Source: Sipunculus nudus (Eukaryota > Annelida > Sipuncula > Golfingiida > Sipunculidae). From it: DNA of 64,000 nucleotides. Of the stretch, positions 1 to 12,636 are shown piece after piece (positions within the stretch are counted from its first letter, which is position 1; each line of letters begins with the position of its first letter). The position numbers and the translations under genes are program-made. The notes beneath the pieces were generated by a model. The model was not told the origin of the DNA and searched no databases. It saw nothing but the letters and a program-made list of their open reading frames with translations. Where the stretch lies: assembly GCA_026874595.1 (NCBI GenBank), contig CM049318.1:29476956-29540955 (forward strand), in the 5' to 3' direction.

Positions 1-252
1 TTCAAATCATTATATTTTACCAATTTTCATTAGATATTATAAGGTGATCACTCCTATGGAATGAAACGGGTATTTAGTAGACTTCTGTGCAGGATAACTT
101 TCTAATTATAATTCAGTTTATTATTTAACTGCCAGCCCTTTGATAAGTGTTCACAGAAAATTCATTAATAAGCACGTTCATACATTTGACTGGGTTTACT
201 CTTAAAGTGACAGGCACAGATAAAACTAATTAATTAACAGTTTAGACTGAGG

Positions 253-645
253 TGTTCACAGGAGGGCAAGAAAGGTGTTGAATGTATTACATAATGTCTT
301 GTATTGATGCTGTAAGAAATTCCTTAATTGCAATTATTATTTTGGACAAATGTATAAATAGAGTTACTGGTTACTGAACCAGACAGTTAAGGTCAGAGCT
401 AAAGAGAAGAGAGTCGAAGAGTTAGAGAGCTAGCAGAGAGAGAAGAGACAGGAATAAGGACAGGAGTTAATACAGAGAGAGAGAGACAGAGAACAGAATC
501 ATATAGTTAAGTGGAAAATAGGGCAAACTATTAGAACATATATTTTGGACATTTGTTATTGTTAACTTTGATTGAATAAACTTGGAAGTAAATTACATCT
601 GGATTAAAGAATTCTTCTATCTGAGAAATCAGCAACCTGTGAACA
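253..645 (+). mobile_element. Probable solo LTR
   Basis: 393 bp bounded by a perfect 10-bp inverted pair, TGTTCACAGG and CCTGTGAACA, with TG...CA ends. It has a TATA-like TATAAATA near 353, a purine-rich GAGA tract at 400-490, and AATAAA at 575-580, about 65 bases before the end: the U3-R-U5 layout of an LTR. No target duplication is visible and no internal coding sequence follows, so it may be a solo LTR or a decayed end. Confidence 0.55.
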
Positions 646-859
646 AAAGCACGTAAACAACTGGACGGTGATAATAGTATATATAGATTATAGAGGCAGC
701 TTTCATGCTAGTTTATTTTGCTTATTTCATCAGCTGGTTGAATAACACATCAATGGAATAAAGGACAAATATGAAGTTAAAGGTTATTTTCCCCTAGGGT
801 TTGTACTTATGCTTTAGTCATTGCATTGTAAGAAGATTATATATCAGTATATATATACA

Positions 860-1000
860 ACAGTAATAGTACATCAGCCAGAAGGTTCATCGGTACCAAA
901 CGGGTGACAATTGCTATCAATGTTTTTTTTGAAAGGTGTATGTGTGTAGATAATAAAAATGCCTGATAGCAGTATGAAAGTGGTAGCTTTCTGTAAAATA
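860..1000 (+). repeat. Interspersed repeat, copy 1 (inverted partner at 4504-4650)
   Basis: The stretch around GCCTGATAGCAGTATGAAAG and the GGTTCATCGGTACC block recurs as reverse complement at 4504-4650. Unknown class. Confidence 0.7.
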
Positions 1001-1350
1001 TCAGCCTGTTTTGAAATGTACTTGCACCAAAATTGCAAATTTGCGAGACATAGTTATATATAAATATTATTTAGTTATAACATCTTATATAATGCCTGTT
1101 TTAAAACAAGTTTGACATATATGCAGGCACGGGTACTCAGCTAGTTGTTTGAATATATGTTTTTTGCATGTCTCCGGTTGAAAAAAAAAGAAAAGGGCGA
1201 CAAGTCATTTAAGCAGTGTATTTTTATTTGTATGTTTTTTGTTATATTGGTGCCTAAGTCACTTGTGATATCCTACAAACTGGGCCGCCGTATCTGCACT
1301 TCTGGCCAAATTCGCTTTCTTACACAAAATATAAAAGAGCATTCGGCTGA

Positions 1351-1756
1351 GAGAGGGCTATGTTGTCTGCTGAAATATTTCCATGTAAATATTTCCAACA
1401 AAATTAACATATAAAATCAAGGCAAGAGCAGTAAATGTACCTAATACATTTTGCTTGGGTGGCACCATAAATAAATGACAGATATTGCAGTTTGCCTTTG
1501 TGTCAGGACTAATTGTGAACCAGAGCTGTAAGTTATTCATTCTGAGTTGCTTAGAGAGGGCTATGTTGTCTGCTGAAATATTTCCATGTAAATATTTCCA
1601 ACAAAATTAACATATAAAATCAAGGCAAGAGCAGTAAATGTACCTACAACATTTTGCTTGGGTGGCACCATAAATAAATGACAGATATTGCAGTTTGCCT
1701 TTGTGTCAGGACTAATTGTGAACCAGAGCTGTAAGTTATTCATTCTGAGTTGCTTA
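1351..1756 (+). repeat. 203-bp tandem duplication (two units)
   Basis: Units 1351-1553 and 1554-1756 agree at all but about two positions. Each contains the same 60-codon antisense open frame, differing by one residue. I take this frame as incidental because the duplicated bases show no coding signature. Confidence 0.9.
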
Positions 1757-4503
1757 TGTTTTATACTGTTAACATTTCTGACAGGAGAGAGATTTCTAAA
1801 TAAATCTTATTTTTTATAACGGAGAAAGATTTATTTGAAGTGTGGGGCAAACAGTGTTTTAACGAGAATAAATACGAGTTTGCTATATAGCTAGTAAGTG
1901 CAATAACTCATCCTGTTCCGGTTTTATGTTAATACAAAGTCAAGTAAATGCTAGTGATAAGCCCAAATTAATAAAATCATTTGTTGAAGTTAAACAAATC
2001 TAATTTAATTCTTATCTGCTTTGACTCAGGAGTTCAGGGATTATGTTTCAACAAAACCCTAGCAGTCCAGTGTCAACCAACTTTTACGGATTGGAAGACA
2101 TACATGGTTCGTCTTGGGCTATGTACTTGCACCAGAGAGTGCCATTAAGATCATTTTGTGTTGATCTTTAAAATGCAATTTTCCACTGAACCATCACAGC
2201 AACATGTGTCCCTGTCATTCCCAAGGTTTGAGGGAGATCATGTTAATCACTGACTGTTGTACTGGCCAAACAAATATAATATCAATGGAGTTTCAATATG
2301 GTTTTGCCCTTAAAAGAATATCATCTGTCGCTTATTAGGATATAATTGTAACTGTTAGATCACAAAATGTAGATACATATTCTAAAACCGTTTTGTTTCC
2401 ATATCATTTTCTTTTATTTAAACATTTCAGTAAAAACACACGTGATAATAAACATGAAAGTAACTGATTTGTCATTCTCCTGGTGATTTCTATTTTAATT
2501 CCTTGCAAGTGCTAGCTTTCTTATGACTTGATTTTGCAAGGTAACCAGGCTTGAAATAACTATAAGATATAATAGACTTTTAAAAGTCCCGGTGATAATC
2601 CAAAATAAAAATGACGAAATTATTTTAATATTCAACTCGGTGTTATCTTTTCAATCATGCAAAACAGAACTCATCAGATTTGATGTTTTTCTGTCAGAAA
2701 GCGATTGCATGCATATTTATATGATTATGAACTTATAAACTAATATTGCTTATTTTCCCTTTAAACTAACATTGAATATTACTTAGTTTTATTTTGGAAT
2801 ATGGAAGTTTTAAATACACAAGGGCCTGGTTGTGAAATAATGTAACAAACAATTCTTTAAAGAGTCTTTATCACACAGCGAACATTCACGCTGAACATTA
2901 GTACATGTTCATAAGTACATGTTTACATAAGTAAACATATTCTATATCTTAAATACATTATAACCTGTTACACTTCAGTTGATTTGAATTGTTTAACTTT
3001 ACTAAGTGCCCCACTGGTCATAATGCTCAGCTGAATCAATATTGGCCAGTGATCTAATTCTTATCGACTAAGGAGAGTATAAGAGAACCTGTATACAAAA
3101 CGTCTGAACATCCCAGGTCTAGCGATTACGAATTGTGCCTTGATATATATCACACTGATAATTGCTATCTGTCATTCACAAAAAGAAAAAAAAGTCTTAC
3201 TTTTTGCATTGTTCATAATCACGAATAATGATGGAACAATAGAGAATGAAACTAAGAAATACCATTCCAGCTCTAGTCCATTATAATCGGTATGTTACAT
3301 ATAGATTAAATTTTCTTACCATTCAGAAAAAAATGGAAATGTACCGGTTTGCTCGCAGAAGATAGGTACACATAAATGGTGCCATCTGTAGTTTTTTATA
3401 CTCGTAAATGTCACATGATCAATGTTTGGAAAAGCACATTACAAATCGTAAAGGTAAAATGAAAAATGAAATACAACAATTAGTGAATATAATTTTACGC
3501 TATCCCTCACATAAAAGCTATCTTTTTTTATTTCCTGACTTGAGTAGGAAGAACTGAAAAAAAATCATTTTGACTTAAGTCAACATAAGTGGCGATACTT
3601 GCAACTAACACTGACATACCGGACATGGGATCAATATACTGGGTATTGGTCATAACATTATGAATACAAACACTTGTGATCAGGAAAGTTAAAATAGAGT
3701 AGAGACGAATCTTATAATAATTCAGCACACCTCATACTTATTTAGTCATCTTTTGATCATCTCCAATGAATAAGCCATGGAATGAAATGCATTATATTTT
3801 TTGGCTTGCACAAGTTAGGACAGCCTATAGCTTTCAAACAAAATTACCACAGCTCTTGGAGATGACAGTTGCGGCAATTCCTGATGTATTCGGTTACCGA
3901 CATAAAGTTATATCTGTTGACGTATTCTATATATAGAGTATTTTTCTTAAATGTGAGGCACAAGGGGGGGGGGGGGGGATCCCCCCCTTTCCAGTCGCCA
4001 CAACTTTTTTAAAGGTATCAGACAAAGTTTTGTGTCCTGGAAGCCCCTCCCTTTTTTTGGACCTTGGGACCTATTTAACAACTTTGCCATCAGTCCTGGA
4101 GCAGACCCCTCCATTTTAAATTCTGAATCTGCCCCTGTGAGCGTATAAGAAAGTTAAACTGTAGGTAAACACCTGTTGATCATAAATGATACATCATTGA
4201 AAAGATTATTTTGCTTGATACAAGTTTGGCATATAAAGTTGTATGAAGTAAATTTATATAACCACTCCTTTGTCGTTTTTCCTAGGTGTGAGTGTAACTA
4301 TAAGAATGTATTACTTAAGCAATATACACCCAGTGGCCATAAATGGCATGTCAAACTGAAGCGTATGGTTTAAGCTATCATTTGAGACCAAATTTGACTT
4401 GATACGTTTTGCATATTTAGTAGTATGGGGCTTATAACTACTCTTAAGTTGGTGTTCTTGCGATTGAAAAAAATAAATACGTCATCCGACATAAAACATC
4501 CAT
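1757..4503. other. Gene-free stretch, no recognised element
   Basis: AT-rich with no ORF of note. The only marked structure is a run of 15 G followed by AT and 7 C (3964-3987), containing the palindrome GGGGGGGATCCCCCCC. Confidence 0.6.
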
Positions 4504-4650
4504 TTATTCACTGAAAGCTACCACTTTCATACTGCTATCAGGCATTTTTATTACCTACACATTTATACCTATCAAGCACACATGGTGAAAATTTGTCACC
4601 AAAATGGTACCGATGATCCAAATTTTGGGGTCTGACTGAAGTACTATAAG
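4504..4650 (-). repeat. Interspersed repeat, copy 2 (inverted)
   Basis: Reverse-complement relative of 860-1000. It is the left part of a longer repeat-like stretch that may end at the GGCC hairpin at 5281-5297. Confidence 0.7.
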
Positions 4651-5280
4651 GGCTTTTTAGAGAAACATATCTCAGGAATTGGTCATGGTATTGGTCTGAA
4701 ATTTGGCATGTTCATCCATCTTGGAAAATTTTCTCGTAAACCAGACAGGTGGCACCAGTTACCTTTCCGTTTTTGTTGAATAAATTTATGCCCTTTTTTC
4801 AGGAGTGATTTTGGAGTATTGGCCTCAGATGGTGCAACCTACAATCATGTTTACATGGCAGACATCCATCTCATTCTATTTCCCCTTACCACTGAATCAA
4901 TGCCTCACTTCACCTGTACTTCTATGATTTTGGCTGATACACATAGCTGCTTTTGACTTCCTGTATCTAGATTTTTCATGCATCTTTTCAAATAGCAGAA
5001 GAGTGGTTTGAAGCCTGAAATTGTTTTTGTCCATACATCTTTCATGGCTTTCTCATACACAAGACTGGTGGTGCCAATTACATTAATTTTTGTGTTTTGT
5101 GCACTGATGCTAGTATTTCAGCAGTGATGTTTGTGTAATTAGTGCATGCACTCAGGTTCAAAATGTTCAGTGCTTGCATTGTAGTTTGTACATATACATG
5201 TCACACATGTACTTGAAAAGTAACAGTCCAGCATGGAAACATTACACATGAAGTATATCCCAGTCCACAGGTTTGCATTC

Positions 5281-5297
5281 GGCCTGTCGGCCTTGTT
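5281..5297 (+). repeat. Possible 3' end of another Helentron-like element
   Basis: GGCC-TGTC-GGCC followed by TTGTT resembles the hairpin plus CTTGTT end of the HINE copies further right. A single short site, so weak. Confidence 0.3.
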
Positions 5298-6159
5298 ATG
5301 TAATTTACTGATATCATATTTAACAATAAATGAAGCATAAAATTTTGAAATATGACAGTCTTGGTCACTGTTTTAACAGTGATGTCAAGACGTCATGAAT
5401 AACATTAGGGCCTACAAAATATTATAAATTTGTGGCAATTAAGAAAGCAAACAAATAGTAAGCGAAATAGTTTTGTTCAACTTACAATCCTAATTATTTT
5501 TTATATAAGTCCTAACATGTGATCTTAATCTCAGTTAGGTGACCACTGAGTACAGGGTAAACATTGCCTAGCAAGGCTGAGAATTTACACAAACCAGTGT
5601 AGTATTTAACTATCAGTAAATATAGTGTTATGTGGTATAAGATGGTATATTTGTAACTTAAGAAATATTAAAAGAAATGTTTCAACATTTCATTCAGAAG
5701 GTATCCAAGATTATGGAGGCCTGACATTCAGACAGACAAAGAAATGCTTTGTTTCAGGAGTTTGATTAAAAAGAGAACTGAAATAACCACCCAGTCATTT
5801 AGCCTCCTCCGTAATATTTTCATAAAGGCCGATACTGGACAGTCTCACCAGAGAACAGTGACTAAAGTATTGTATTGCATATATACTAGTAGGGATATAA
5901 CCAGATAATTGTTTTCATAATTTATTGTACATTAATATTGAGTATCATGTTTAGATATTAGTGTGACAACTTTGATTAAAAACATACGTGTCTCAGTTGA
6001 TGTTAATTTCAAGTAAACAAGGAACTTTGCCGTGTACTGTCATTAACAAAGGTAGATGAATGGGCACCTTTAGCATGAAGCTTGAAAAGCGGGTGCCCTA
6101 TAGTAATTGACCTGTCCGTCTGTCTAGATGTCCGTCCGTCTGTCTGTCAGTCCGTCCGT
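5298..6159. other. Gene-free stretch ending in a GTCY microsatellite
   Basis: No coding signal. At 6110-6165 lies a (GTCC/GTCT)n run like those near the 5' ends of HINE copies, directly before the LINE relic. Confidence 0.5.
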
Positions 6160-7567
6160 CCTATCTAACCTTTCTTTCCTTACTAAAGTGTTAGAAAAAA
6201 ACATTGCCACTCGTATCACTTCATATATGAAGGAAAAATATTTGTATAAAGACCAACAGTCTGCATATAGACCTTTTCATAGCACTGAAACATGCCTGCT
6301 CAAAGTATAATGATCTCCTCTGGGCTATGGACTCTCAACAAGTGTCCATTCTCATACTATTGGATTTATCTGCTGCCTTTGATGTAGTAGATAATCAGCT
6401 CCTGTTACGACGGTTGTCCACCAGGCTTGGAATAATTGGAGATGCCTTGCAATGGGTCAGGTCATACCTGTGCAATCGAAGTCAATGTATTAGTGTTGTA
6501 GGTCATAAGTCTTCTTAAATCTTAAAAAAAGAATTAGTATGACAGCATGGAATGGATTATCATTTTTATGCTGATGACAGTCAAATTTATGTATCATTTA
6601 AACCAGAATCAAAGGTTCCTATTTCTACCATTGAAACATGCTTGCATGACATAGGTGTTTGGATGTGTCAGAATCTGCATAAACTCAATGCTGATAAAAC
6701 TGAGGTTCTGATTATTGGTACAAGTCAGCAGAGGTAAAAAATTCAGTTGAAAACTCTTAACATATTTGATTCTGTAGTTGTGCCAACAAATAGTGCTAGG
6801 AACCTGGGGGTAGTGTTTGACCTAGGGCTTTGCCTTGACAAGCATGTAAATAATATTTGTAGTTTGGCTTTTTACCACCTGCGTAATATAGCTAGGATAA
6901 AGGGTTTCCTAACTCAAGATTCACTAATAATAACATTAATTCATGCGTTCATCAGTTCAAGGATTGACTGTTCCAACTCTTTGCTTTGTGGTCTTCCTAG
7001 CAAGTTACTGGACTGGCTACAGAGAGTGCAGAATGCAGCTGCTAGGCTTGTAACTGGTGCCAAGAAGCGCAACCACATTACACCAATACTTAAAGAACTC
7101 CTTGGCTCCCGGTGCGACAGCGCATTGATTTTAAAATTTTATTATTAGTATACAAAGCCATAAATGGTCAATCGCCTAATTACATTAGGAACCTCTTAAC
7201 TTTTTATGTTCCAGTCAGGCAGCTTAGGTCATCTGACCAGGGACTTTTAGTGATTCCTAAAGCACGAAGTGAGATGTGCCGTTCGAGAGCTTTCTCGGCT
7301 GTGGCACCAAGGTTGTGGAATGAACTTCGCACTCAATCAGAGCTTCACCTTCTTTAGCTTCTTTTAAAAGAAATCTTAAAACTTACCTTTTTATATTAAC
7401 TTTTGGTAGTTCTTAGAAATTAGGGTTTTCTTTTAGGAATCTTTGCTTTAGTAGGAATCAACATTTTATGTTTTAGTAAAACTGTGCTTTGTGTCTTGTA
7501 AAGCACTTTTGATAACTATTTTGTTGAATTAGGGCTATATAAATTAAATATATTATTATTATTATTT
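6160..7567 (+). pseudogene. Broken non-LTR retrotransposon (jockey/CR1-like LINE), reverse transcriptase relic
   Basis: Successive fragments form the 3' part of a non-LTR reverse transcriptase: NLSFLTKVLEKNIATRI, LLDLSAAFDVVD (catalytic motif A), FYADDSQIYV (catalytic YADD), LNADKTEVLIIG, ARNLGVVFD, the RVQNAAARLVTG region and the C-terminal APRLWNELR motif. The endonuclease is missing (5' truncated). About 60 residues between the QCISVVGHKSS and FYADD parts are deleted, and stops and shifts separate the pieces at about 6310, 6518, 6737 and 7148. The 3' end is a (ATT)n tail at 7545-7567, typical for such elements. Not functional. Confidence 0.88.
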
Positions 7568-8754
7568 TAACACAATAACTCATAAAAAGTATTTCATATA
7601 AGGTCTCCAGACTCACGGCAGTGATGGACCTTATAATGGGCTACATCATGTTTGAAGATGGGTGACCTTGATGGATTTTCTATGTCACAGAGGTGATAAT
7701 GCTAAAATGATGTTAACCAAATAGCTCGCAAACAATTTGACCTACACTCACTGAACCCTCACCAGTAATGTTTGTTATAAAGGGCTAGGTCAAGTTCGAA
7801 GATGGATGACCTTGATAGAGGTGATAATTCTCAAATGATGTTAATGCAATAACTCGCAAAGAATTTGATGAACAATCAAATTCGTTTCTGCATAATAACT
7901 CCCCTAACATATGATGGATAGGATTCATACATAATATGTATCACCCATGGCCTAAGGGAGAAGCTTATTGATATTTGGGTCAGAAGGAAAAAAAAAGTAA
8001 TACACAGTTTGGTGTTCAGTTGCCCGTGTCTCCTTCAGCAGGCCAGAAATGGATGAATCTTTTTCGCGTCACTCATGTACAGCGGCATTACATTTTCACA
8101 GCATATTTTGTACAGACAATTTGAAGATTCCCCAGAAACGGATACACTGGCCCCACACACCACAGTGGCTCTTATTTAGACCATGTTTGGACAAATCTAT
8201 TTCCACTTCCAACATCTCAAGGAATTTGGACCTATTATAGTGACCATCAACAAATTTACATTGATATTTATATGTAGCCATTCTACACAACACAGCACAT
8301 CTGTAGACCCAAGCCCAAGAACAGCTGGATCTTAGTTCAGGAGAATGACCATTTTATCACTACTAACCAGCAGCTGACTCTCTCTAATACCACAAGCTTC
8401 ATGTACAGACTCTAGCCTCACATATAATTAGGCCAATTGAACATACAAATACTGGGAAAATATTTGACACAGCCCAGCCAAGACTTCAACCAAGAATATT
8501 TGGCACAAGTAATACACAAATACAGAAACTAAAAATGCATGCAGTTCTTTTATATCATTATTTTGATAGCTTTGAACATTTTCACTTTACCATATCTTTT
8601 CTTCCAGTTTATACATGTCAGCTGTTCTTTACAGGTTCTTTAATTTTCAAATATCACTCTATCAGCCAATGCTACCAAAGTACACCAAATTCACAACTAG
8701 TACTTCAATTTATAATGACTGCATCTTTTGCAGAGGCCTTCCTGACCTGTCAGT
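7568..8754. other. Gene-free stretch with weak internal repetition
   Basis: 7570-7900 holds two diverged copies of one segment (GATGGATGACCTTGAT and GATGATGTTAA-type phrases recur about 170 bases apart). The rest shows nothing I recognise. Confidence 0.5.
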
Positions 8755-10754
8755 TTTTAGTTTTCCATTAAAAACCCATTGTTACACTTCAAGACTGCCT
8801 AATATCAAAACAACTGCTATGTTTTTGATCATATTTGATCAAAGGTCAAGGTCACAATATTTAATTGTTCTAAATGCTTGTGAGCATATTTCAAGTGTAA
8901 CTGTTCAACCCAAACCTTCAGTCTTTCACATATGCCACATCTATGCATCACTCAGTTTGACTCAAACTTCATATTTATGGGTCTTTTTGCTTGAATAAAT
9001 AACTTATTGATTTTGGGGTCTGCTGGTCAGCAGGTTAAAGGTTGCAGGTCAAAGTTATTCACCCATTGGTTGCTAAGTAATTACATCAGATTTAAGTGGT
9101 TAGTAGTTACCCATCATTTAGAAGGAATCCAGTTGATATATGGGCAAAAGGCCAAGGTCATAGGTCAGGGATGTTCACAATTACTTATTTTATAGACCAT
9201 CTCTATTTTTCTGGTATATATAACCATCCCACTCCAGATGGTACATCTCCCTGTGTGGCTGTAATTGTGAGTGACACTGGTGACATATGACTCCCTTTTG
9301 TATCAGCCTATTAAGTGATAAGGCTCAGTGATAAGTACCTCGTTACTTCATAACAAAAACACTGTTGTGAGAATGCTTCAGCCAGGCATTAAGACTATGG
9401 GAGTATAGTATTAAGGTTTAGCTACTGATTTACAAGATGATGAGAACATTTTGCAGTTTATTTTATGGAATCATAGCAATAAACTTAGTTTCCTAGATAT
9501 CTGAATATTTTAATATATATCACCACATATAAAAGCAAGTGTTTGTTCTCATAATATGTGGATGTGTACCTTGATTTAGGATGGCTTTTTGTTTTATTTC
9601 AAGACTCTTAGTCTTGCTTTCTGCATTTCTTTTCTTTCAGGTTTGGCAGTTTACCTTCCCTGCTGACCCCATTGAAAAGCAGAGTGATAATAAAAATATT
9701 GGACATACACTTTTTACAATTATATATCTTTAAATCTGATATGAAGGCCTGGACATGCCTTTTGAATTATTTTGGGCATTCATTACTGGATAATTTGCCC
9801 CAAGTTTGGTCTCTTATTGGAGAATGTGGGATATCAAATGTCATACTTGTCAGAAATCCATTATGTCTGCCAGTTAGCCACCTTAGAAATTCTTTCTTCA
9901 GTGCAGTTTCAGTAATTTTTCTTTAATATTGGTCCCATTTAGAGGATGTTTGTTGTCTGATTTCAGACTTGTCAGAAGTCCAATATGGCCACCAGGCAAC
10001 CATCTTTTAATTCCTTTTGATCATATTATCTCAAGAACAGTTAAAGTGAATGCAGTTGGATGTATATTTATGTAATCTTGTAAAGGATTGGGTCAAATAT
10101 TTCTGAATAAATATTACCATCATTTATAAAAGTGCAGTACAGTTGGCTTGTATTAAATAAAAATTCATACAGAAGCACCTGTTTCTCAATAATTCTTGCA
10201 TGTATTTCCTTGATTTTTGCTATATATTTTGATCTTATATTTGCCCTTTTTGGTGTTCCTTTTGAGACTGACAGGTTTCAAGCAAGCTGTTGGAATAGTT
10301 CCTGATAGCTTAACAATCATGCATTTTCCTCAGACCATCAATTCACTGTGTTTTAACCAGACATAGGTGATATATATTTCTGTTGTCATAGGAAATTTTC
10401 AACAAATTGGCAAATTGGTTCTTCAAAATTTGACCGGAAGTTGTGAATCTCAGTCCATAATGTCACAGGTCATGCTTGCAAATGTTTTTCCTTATTGCAT
10501 CATTAAATGGTCTCAGGCCACAAGTTTCATTTATTACACAGTGCAGATGTGATTTATACCTTATTGACGGTCTTGACATGCTTATAAAATATTGTTTGAA
10601 CTTTATTAAAAATTTTGCTCATTTGATTTTTTACACCATTTTATTTCAGTTAATAAATAAATGTATATATGAGAAACCAGAAAAAATAAGTATATTTTGC
10701 ATTTGCTAAAATTTTCCAGATTTCAGCTGAGCCTTGTGATCAATTGGTCCCTTG
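8755..10754 (+). mobile_element. Chimeric HINE copy, 5' truncated
   Basis: From about 8755 to 8838 it follows the second HINE family (compare 15690-15760). From there to 10480 it follows the first (compare 33688-35319). A different 3' part follows, ending in a worn terminus at 10722-10753 (CAGCTGAGC-like, then CTTGTT). It carries a DR1 motif at 9155-9167. Confidence 0.75.
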
Positions 10755-11841
10755 TTTTATAAAATATAACTTAATAAGATTTTTACAGTATCAAATCAAT
10801 AACTTAGTCAGTTATTCCATAGTTAAAGGACTAGCTGCACACCAAGCACAGAACACCTCTATTTTACAACATATAACCAGATGTTACAGATGTTTGCCAG
10901 TCAGTGAGAGATGATCACCTCATAAATGTGACCACTTTATCAAGGCCCCATTGATGGTAGTGATTTTGAGGTATTACAGTTACTGTACTTAGGTGTTGAT
11001 TACATCAAAGTATATGTGGCTGAATAGTTTATCATATTATTTCAACCTTTTAAAATTTACTAATACACCAAAATTACATTTTTGCTGTCATAATGGATAC
11101 CATTATGACAATAATTGTTACATGTCATTTGACTAAAAATAAGCCCAAATACTATATTGATCCAATCCCCCCCCCCCCCCCCTTACCAAATCTGGGCCAA
11201 GGACAATCTACAATACCTGTTACGGTCTATTGAAGGCCTTAAGGTGTGGTGATTTGTTTGGAAAAGGAATGTTGACCAACCATACTATACACTTACATAC
11301 CCAGTATGTTGAATGTGGCCCCAGCTAGACCATGTGAGTTTGGGTACACATACCTGGTTCAAGGATATTTGGTACCTCTGAATGTACATCTTAATTTGCA
11401 AAGTTGAGTTAACTTAAGATCTACAAGTTACATAGTGAGGTTGAACAAGGTTAGGTATATCAATAGCAAATGTTCTAAATAATTCGGGGCAAAGTGTTGG
11501 AAGACCTGGGTTGTCTTTTCTGACTTTTTCACCAGCAAAATTGTCATTGTACTTCAATTGCCAGATACTTCATTGCCTAGGGCTTTATGCCTCAACAAGC
11601 CTCGCTCTGATGGCTTTTAAAGGTGATTGGTTGATGCAATCAAATGCCCGCCAGAATCCCTGATTTGCATAAGTGTTGTGAACGGCAATATCTGTGAGAT
11701 CCAGCAGGGGGACTGACCCACAGGCTTTGACCATTGGCTGTTGCAGCAATGCATGCAGTGCCCATGGCGATGTGTGATATACCATCCTGACAAGGATTAA
11801 CTTAAATTTACAAATCTGTGATTTAATGTCAGTTGTTATGC

Positions 11842-11877
<36 letters not shown>

Positions 11878-12377
11878 GTATGTAAAAGGAAGATGATGAG
11901 ATCAACTTTTTCTTGGCACCCCAAGAAAACCTAAATCTGTATACCGGTATTTATATTTTTAATTATATTAAGAGGATATCATATATTAAAGAAGAAAATT
12001 CACATTCAATGTACATTAAACACATAGATATAATGGAATTAACAAATAATGTCACTTCTTTGAAGGATTCAACATTTCAAGCCCTAGGTGTAATGATATT
12101 CCAGCTCAAATTGTGAAAACTTCTGTTCATATTTCATCCAGCCTCTAATGTGCCCATTTTTAATTTGTCTTCGAATAAGTGTATTTTCCAACTGCCCTGA
12201 AAATTGCAAAAATGAATCCTTTATAAAAAAAAGGTGACTGCAGGTCTGTTTCTAATTACAGACCTGTATCATTATATTATAGTAGACTTATGTATAGTAG
12301 ACTATAGCAGTTCATTAAAAAGCATCATATTTTGTATAATATAATTAACATTTATTCTTGTTTCTTTCTTGTTTCAG
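10755..12377. other. Gene-free stretch before the first coding exon
   Basis: Contains a run of 16 C (11167-11182) and an (AT)n microsatellite at 11844-11872. A 106-codon antisense frame at 11585-11905 begins inside that microsatellite; I do not recognise it. A strong splice acceptor closes the stretch. Confidence 0.5.
11844..11872. repeat. (AT)n microsatellite
   Basis: Uninterrupted AT dinucleotides. Confidence 0.95.
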
Positions 12378-12636
12378 ACCTATCTTTCATGCAAACAGGT
12401 TTAATTTTGGCAGGGTATATACAAATGACAAGCATATGATGTATCAAATGAACAAGTCATTCAGGACATACCCACAGAGACAAGAAATCAAAACCAAGCA
12501 GCCAGGTGATTATTTCCTGTGAATCAATAAAAAAAAGGCAGAGTTCACTTTTTCGGAAAGCTTACAAGACTTTAATACATGCATGCATGTCATACCAGGA
12601 AGTTGGATTAAAATAAGTTGTTTTGCCTGATCCAGC
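12378..12636 (+). promoter_or_regulatory. abcb1: Possible 5'UTR part of the first coding exon, preceded by a strong splice acceptor
   Basis: A long pyrimidine tract ends in a CAG at 12375-12377, a good 3' splice site 259 bases before the ABCB1-type ATG. If it is used, the first coding exon carries a 5'UTR with several short upstream ORFs, and a noncoding first exon and promoter lie further left, perhaps outside the window. I could not identify a promoter in 1-12377. Without transcript data this stays a suggestion. Confidence 0.35.

Noticed and set aside
1358-1743. Two near-identical 60-codon antisense ORFs that could look like a duplicated small gene
   Set aside because: They duplicate only because the 203-bp DNA unit does; no start context, conservation or coding signature is visible.
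3964-3987. G-quadruplex or rho-independent terminator
   Set aside because: A plain homopolymer G/C palindrome with no gene context; similar C runs recur in the window.
8535-9290. Several ORFs of 60-127 codons that recur at 33.5-34.1 kb and 43.6-44.3 kb
   Set aside because: They recur because the HINE body is repeated. Reading frames are not preserved between copies and no domain is recognisable.
11585-11905. 106-codon antisense ORF
   Set aside because: Its N-terminus is a translated AT microsatellite; the remainder resembles nothing I know and has no support.
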